DNA of 18,081 nt, from assembly GCA_009885665.1 (NCBI GenBank), contig VFKI01000156.1, positions 1 to 18,081 of the forward strand. Direction: 5' to 3'. The first letter of the stretch is position 1, and every line of letters begins with the position of its first letter. This DNA is from Gammaproteobacteria bacterium (GTDB lineage: Bacteria > Pseudomonadota > Gammaproteobacteria > DSM-16500). Under the pieces are notes generated by a model. That model did no database searches. It was given only the letters and a program-made list of their open reading frames with translations, and was not told where the DNA came from. Below are positions 14,222 through 18,081 of this stretch, piece by piece. The translations under genes were made by a program, and so were the position numbers.

Positions 14222-15629
14222 TGACGGGTACCCCTGCGATATATTTTCCATTCAAACACGCCATACAAGGATGCGTTGCCGTATCCTGTACCGCACTCAC
14301 TAAATCTTCTATCGTTTGATATAATAATTGATCAACGCCTAAAAATTGCTTAATTTCATCGATCGTTTTATTCGCAGCAATCAATTCCGCATAAGAAGGC
14401 ATATCCACCCCATAAAAACAGGGATGCTTGACCGGCGGACAGGCGGAGACAAAATAAATTTCTGTCGCACCTGCCTCACGAACCAAACGCACAATTTCAC
14501 GACTGGTCGTGCCGCGCACAATGCTGTCATCCAAAATTAATACGCGCTTGCCTACCAATTCTGCTTTTTGCGGCGTTAATTTATAGCGTACATTACGCCG
14601 GCGCGCGGCGCCTTCGGGCATAATAAAAGTACGGCCAATAAAAGGATTTTTATATAACCCTTCAGCATAACGCACGCCCAATTGTTGCGCGAAAGCAAGC
14701 GCTGCCGTATTAGAGGTAAAAGGTGCCGGCACAACAACATCAGGCAATATCTTCGGAAAAACGCGCTGCCAATGTTGCGCCAGTTTTTCACCCATGCGTA
14801 ATCGCGCCGCATACACACTGACACCATTCAACGTCGCATCCGGTCGTGAAAAATACACATGTTCAAAAATACACGGCGCAAATTGTTGCTGACTGAGAAT
14901 ATGGCGAAACAATTGGCCACGCTGATTAACAAACACAATTTCGCCCGGCGCAACATCGCCCATATTCTCAAAGCCGAGCGCTGAAAACATCGTGTCTTCT
15001 GATGCAAAAATATAATCCGTGCCATCCGCCGTTTTGCGCGCACCACTCACCAGCGGACGAATGCCATGTGGGTCACGAAATACCAGCAAGCCTTTGCCAA
15101 TCAATTGACTGACAACAGAAAATGAACCGCGCGCACGTGACATCACATAACGGACTGCTTGGCACGCTTTAGCAAAAAATGCTTCGACATCATCGGGCGC
15201 ATCACCCGCCTGCTCAAGCCCTTCCGCTAATAAATGTAATAATACTTCTGAATCGGTAGAAGAGTTTAAATGACGATGTTTTTGCGCTGTCATTTCATGC
15301 GTTAATTCTGCATGATTCACTAAATTGCCATTATGTGCCAAGGCAATACCACGCGGACTGCCTATCCATAAGGGTTGCACATCCTCAATATCATGGCCGC
15401 CGGCGGTTGGGTAACGCACATGCGCTAACCCTATATTCCCTTTTAAACGCGCAATATCCGCTGGGGTGAAAATTTCACGCACATAACCCAAACCGTGTTT
15501 GACATAAAACTTACCGGCTGAAGTCAGCATGCCCGCGGCATCCTGACCACGATGTTGCAAATGAATTAAGCTGTCATATAATTCTGCCGCAACCGGCGTC
15601 TGACTATAAATACCGACTATACCGCACAT
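14214..15629 (-). CDS. purF: Amidophosphoribosyltransferase
   Basis: PurF catalyses the committed step, making phosphoribosylamine from PRPP and glutamine. The sequence starts MCGIVG with the N-terminal nucleophile Cys2 and no propeptide, as in E. coli. Glutaminase landmarks are LQHRGQDAAGM, GLAHVRYPTAG, HNGNLVNH and STDSEV. In the C-terminal phosphoribosyltransferase domain, VLILDDSIVRGTTS (363-376) is the PRPP-binding motif. PAPFTSNTAAL at about 301-311 has Phe where E. coli PurF has Asp in PDTSCDIAL, a change worth noting. Length is 471 aa. GGGAGG precedes the ATG. It follows purC by 101 nt, the largest gap in the pur block. Confidence 0.97.
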   Translation of the reverse strand: MCGIVGIYSQTPVAAELYDSLIHLQHRGQDAAGMLTSAGKFYVKHGLGYVREIFTPADIARLKGNIGLAHVRYPTAGGHDIEDVQPLWIGSPRGIALAHNGNLVNHAELTHEMTAQKHRHLNSSTDSEVLLHLLAEGLEQAGDAPDDVEAFFAKACQAVRYVMSRARGSFSVVSQLIGKGLLVFRDPHGIRPLVSGARKTADGTDYIFASEDTMFSALGFENMGDVAPGEIVFVNQRGQLFRHILSQQQFAPCIFEHVYFSRPDATLNGVSVYAARLRMGEKLAQHWQRVFPKILPDVVVPAPFTSNTAALAFAQQLGVRYAEGLYKNPFIGRTFIMPEGAARRRNVRYKLTPQKAELVGKRVLILDDSIVRGTTSREIVRLVREAGATEIYFVSACPPVKHPCFYGVDMPSYAELIAANKTIDEIKQFLGVDQLLYQTIEDLVSAVQDTATHPCMACLNGKYIAGVPVNA

Positions 15630-15730
15630 ACAGCGCCTCCCGCTAAGTATTTAAGGAAAAGCCATGCTCGCGCAGCTTTGGGTCACAGCGGACAAAAAGC
15701 CTCTTTGATAACACGGATTAACCACCGAGG
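15630..15730 (-). promoter_or_regulatory. purC-purF intergenic leader with hairpins
   Basis: On the minus strand a hairpin can form at 15679-15658: AAAGC-TGC closed by a GCGA tetraloop (GNRA type) and returned by GCA-TG-GCTTT, giving eight pairs with a two-base bulge. Further on, the purF Shine-Dalgarno GGAGG (15640-15636) sits in the loop of a short AGCG/CGCT stem. TAACC/GGTTA also pairs around the purC stop. No clear U-tract follows any of them. These might be an attenuation or RNA-processing site between the two halves of the operon; this is inference. Confidence 0.3.
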
Positions 15731-16711
15731 TTACGGCACCGTCACTGCCGCACATATGTTTTTCTGCAACCTCGCTTGAATAGACTCACGTTGATCGGGA
15801 AATGCAAAATCTTGACCGGTAATCATTTCATAGAGGCGAATATAACGCGCTGCTAATTCTTGCACCTGATCATCCGGTGCCGCGGGCAACACTTTATCGT
15901 TATAAGGATCGCAGTTTTTAACAAACCATAACCGCAGAAATTCTTTATCAATACTGTCTGGCTCCTCACCCCGCGCGAAGTGTTCAGTATAACTATCCGC
16001 TATCCAATAACGGCTGGAATCCGGCGTATGAATTTCATCGACCAACACAATATTGCCCGCTGCATCACGTCCCATTTCATATTTAGTATCAACGAGTAAT
16101 AAACCACGCTTTGCCGCTTCCGCCACACCAAATTGATATAAACGTAACGCAGCATCCGCAGCGATTTTCAGCTCAGCCGCTGTCATCAAGCCTAATTCAA
16201 TAATTTCTGCACAGCTGACCGGACGATCATGCGCTTCTTTAGTCGTCGGGGTTAAAATGGGCGCCACTAATTTTTGGTTTTTACACATGCCATCGGATAA
16301 CATATTGCCGCAATAATCGCGTACGCCGTTATTATAATGTGTCCATAATGAAGTTGACGTGGAACCCGTCATATAACCGCGCACAATAAATTCCACTGGA
16401 AATACTTCACACTTCTTAGCCAACGTCACATTCGGATCTGGAATCGCTAACACATGATTATCAATGATATGCTGCGTTGCACCAAACCAAAATGCGCTGG
16501 TTAAATTCAGCACCTGACCTTTAAACGGAATGGCTGCTAACACGCGATCAAATGCACTCAGACGATCCGTGGTAATCAATAATAAACGATCACCAAGATC
16601 ATACGTGTCACGCACTTTACCACGATATTTTTGACCAAAATTAAAATTCGTTTCCGTCAAACGATACTCCATGCCTGCCGCAACAATGTCACGATACCGC
16701 TCAGCTAACAT
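15731..16711 (-). CDS. purC: SAICAR synthetase (long form)
   Basis: PurC ligates aspartate to CAIR using ATP. Family signatures are KYRGKVRDTYDLGDRLLLITTDRLSAFD at the N terminus (residues about 28-55), VEFIVRGYMTGSTSTSLW, PILTPTTKEAHDRP and VLVDEIHTPDSSRYW. At 326 residues it belongs to the longer type, like yeast ADE1, rather than the E. coli type of about 237. I chose ATG 16711: GAGGT lies 8 nt upstream, and upstream in-frame codons give a non-conserved hydrophobic stretch read out of frame through purQ. The start lies inside the end of purQ (11-nt overlap), implying coupled translation. Confidence 0.96.
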   Translation of the reverse strand: MLAERYRDIVAAGMEYRLTETNFNFGQKYRGKVRDTYDLGDRLLLITTDRLSAFDRVLAAIPFKGQVLNLTSAFWFGATQHIIDNHVLAIPDPNVTLAKKCEVFPVEFIVRGYMTGSTSTSLWTHYNNGVRDYCGNMLSDGMCKNQKLVAPILTPTTKEAHDRPVSCAEIIELGLMTAAELKIAADAALRLYQFGVAEAAKRGLLLVDTKYEMGRDAAGNIVLVDEIHTPDSSRYWIADSYTEHFARGEEPDSIDKEFLRLWFVKNCDPYNDKVLPAAPDDQVQELAARYIRLYEMITGQDFAFPDQRESIQARLQKNICAAVTVP

Positions 16712-17936
16712 AATGATATACCTCGTGCGAAAAAGGATTGAAAAATATATGTGTATCGAGTAATGCAGCATGATATTCCGCCGGCGCATCGATACACCAA
16801 AGCACACCATGCTGAATACGCGTGGTAGCAGCGACACCAAAATGATGCTGTAAAATTTGTTGTTTTTGTGCGCCAACAATATCCTCCTGCGCCTGCACTA
16901 ATAAACGCAATGCCGTATTGGGTAATTGATCGCGTGCCACAAGACGCTCCTTGCGATCATTATATAATACGCCGCTGGCATGGATTTTATCTGCTTCAGC
17001 AATATCATTCATTTTCCAATGCACAAAACGCTTGATTTTTACAGGAAAACCGCGCGCCTGTAATGCATTCTCCACTGAAGCCGTATGATTATCTGTCAGC
17101 CATAGTTGCACAATGAATTCATTCTCAATATGCGGTAGTGGATACGGTTTGCGGGCAGCGCTACGCGGCTGATAAGACAATGGCTTGACTGGCTGAAAAA
17201 CATGGTTGGCAATATAGTCACGCATCGATTTGAAAATCGCATCCCCTTCAGCCGTGCGCTCTGGATGCGGCATCATCGCCATCACATTACCGGCACGATT
17301 ACTCATGGCCGCAATATTATCGATTGATCCATTCGGATTAATTGGAAATTCCGCCGCAATATTGCCTGCCGCATCGCAATATTGAAATACATTCATCCCT
17401 TGCAGTTGCATTTCATGCAATAAAACCGGCGGTATCACAAAACGACCTTCCGCATGCGCCACGGGAATACGTAAAATATTTTCAGGTGTCAAATGCCGCG
17501 TAAAAGCATTTAATTGATAGCGATCAGAAACACGCATATACACTTCAGCATTATAATAGCCGGTTCCCACCACTTGGCCATTTTGTACACGGCGATTATC
17601 CGTTAGCGCAAGTGATAATTGACGATAGTCAGTGCCAGGCACTAAACCACTTTCCACCAAAATTTGTGCGCCATTACAAATGCCTAAAATAGGTTTACCT
17701 TTGGCGCTTTCTGCATGCAGCGTTTGCATGATTGGATCCAGCGCGGCAATCACACCCGCACGCGAACGATCCTCATAAGAAAAACCGCCGACAATCACAA
17801 ACCCTGCATAATCCGCCAATTTTTCAGCTGGCATATTCCATAAAAAATCTTCGGGCTGCATACCAGCACGCCGTACGGCCATCGCGGTTTCACGCTCACA
17901 ATTAGAGCCTGGAAATTGAATGATTGCGATACGCAT
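16701..17936 (-). CDS. purQ: FGAM synthase glutaminase subunit PurQ with C-terminal extension (possible PurS-like fusion)
   Basis: Residues 1-250 are a clear class I glutamine amidotransferase of the FGAM synthase complex: IIQFPGSNCERE, GGFSYEDRSRAG, GICNGAQIL with nucleophile C87, and MMPHPERTAEGD with H224 and E226. Separate PurQ proteins are usually about 230 residues; this one has 411. The extra 160 residues start with a basic, proline-rich linker (251-268). Two segments follow (about 272-310 and 345-411) reminiscent of PurS: the second has RIQHG and ends LLDTHIFFNPFSHEVYHY, resembling the PurS end LLaNpVIEdY. A PurQ-PurS fusion would imply a separate small-type PurL; this is inference. 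The ATG has AAGGA 10 nt upstream. The end overlaps purC by 11 nt. Confidence 0.93.
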   Translation of the reverse strand: MRIAIIQFPGSNCERETAMAVRRAGMQPEDFLWNMPAEKLADYAGFVIVGGFSYEDRSRAGVIAALDPIMQTLHAESAKGKPILGICNGAQILVESGLVPGTDYRQLSLALTDNRRVQNGQVVGTGYYNAEVYMRVSDRYQLNAFTRHLTPENILRIPVAHAEGRFVIPPVLLHEMQLQGMNVFQYCDAAGNIAAEFPINPNGSIDNIAAMSNRAGNVMAMMPHPERTAEGDAIFKSMRDYIANHVFQPVKPLSYQPRSAARKPYPLPHIENEFIVQLWLTDNHTASVENALQARGFPVKIKRFVHWKMNDIAEADKIHASGVLYNDRKERLVARDQLPNTALRLLVQAQEDIVGAQKQQILQHHFGVAATTRIQHGVLWCIDAPAEYHAALLDTHIFFNPFSHEVYHYVS

Positions 17937-18081
17937 GCGTTTGTTTTCCTTTATCGGTTCTCAGATAAGTAAATTGGAATGGCCTAGTGAGACATCTATT
18001 CAATTAAGGCTCTGCGCATAAATAACTTTGACAGATTGCGCCCAGCGTGGTGTCAGATATAAGCGTACCGGAAGAAGAAAA
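17937..18081. other. purQ upstream region at the window edge
   Basis: This 145-base stretch precedes purQ on the minus strand. Two minus-strand frames are open from the window edge: one to a TGA at 18000-18002 (ending RWAQSVKVIYAQSLN) and one to a TAA at 18004-18006. Either could be the 3' end of an upstream gene cut off by the window; I recognise neither. No clear promoter was identified. The 26-bp repeat at 17971-17996 lies just after these stops. Confidence 0.35.
17971..17996. repeat. 26-bp repeat upstream of purQ
   Basis: The plus-strand sequence begins AAATTGGAATGGCCTAGTGA and pairs with the copy at 12271-12296 (22 of 26 identical, four transitions). Read on the minus strand in the PurN-tail phase it gives DVSLGHSN, but a TGA lies just upstream in that phase, so it appears non-coding here. 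It ends 34 nt before the purQ ATG. Confidence 0.55.

Noticed and set aside
16712..16879. Longer PurC starting at 16879 with a hydrophobic N-terminal segment that could look like a membrane helix
   Set aside because: The extra 56 residues are the out-of-frame reading of the end of purQ; a good Shine-Dalgarno sequence supports ATG 16711.
17998..18081. Partial gene ending upstream of purQ
   Set aside because: Two minus-strand frames stay open to the edge for fewer than 30 codons, and neither end is recognisable, so no product is assigned.

Overview
The window is bacterial and ordinary chromosomal in character. It holds housekeeping genes of DNA repair, aromatic amino-acid synthesis and purine/one-carbon metabolism, plus one glycosyltransferase, one transporter and one small outer-membrane barrel. 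The OMP-type barrel with a signal peptide points to a Gram-negative. The order mutY-yggX-tRNA-Phe, the E. coli-like lengths of RadA (460 aa) and PurF, and MutY residues at E. coli numbering suggest a gammaproteobacterium. The fused aroD-aroE gene, the eukaryote-like long PurC and the intermediate-to-low GC look more like a Legionellales/Coxiellaceae-type lineage than an enteric one. That placement is inference only.

Layout. On the plus strand from 171 to 6023: radA, an isochorismatase-family protein, mutY, yggX, tRNA-Phe(GAA) and a beta-barrel protein, interrupted by one minus-strand family 4 glycosyltransferase (1669-2805). On the minus strand, read right to left from 17936 to 6035: purQ (with an unusual C-terminal extension), purC, purF, purD, purN, purH, purE, glyA, a Bcr/CflA-type MFS transporter and a bifunctional aroDE. 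Many of these genes overlap or lie within about 15 nt of each other (purQ/purC, purF/purD, purD/purN, glyA/MFS), which indicates an operon with translational coupling. purL, purM, purB and purK are not in the window.

The pur genes together supply glutamine amidotransfer (PurF, PurQ), GAR synthesis and formylation (PurD, PurN), N5-CAIR mutation (PurE), SAICAR synthesis (PurC) and the last two steps to IMP (PurH). GlyA supplies the one-carbon units used by PurN and PurH, so its place next to purE makes metabolic sense.

The most interesting unexplained structure is a short intergenic repeat. Two 109-bp core copies (1554-1662 and 4661-4769) differ at one base, and a truncated third copy (10666-10730) lies inside the pur operon. 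The two full copies carry a strong GC-rich hairpin and are bounded by similar 14-20 bp direct repeats. One copy carries the yggX ribosome-binding site and start codon, leaving an apparent duplicate of that start on its far side. The other copy encodes the last codons of the glycosyltransferase. A second, unrelated 26-bp repeat occurs at the 3' end of purN and upstream of purQ. Protein-level oddities are a Cys-to-Ser change at the expected nucleophile of the isochorismatase-family protein, two substitutions at active-site positions in AroDE, and a PurQ extension of about 160 residues that may be a fused PurS-like module.

I found no CRISPR array, prophage, transposase or defence system, and nothing I would call a wholly new system. 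No gene-free stretch exceeds about 170 bases.
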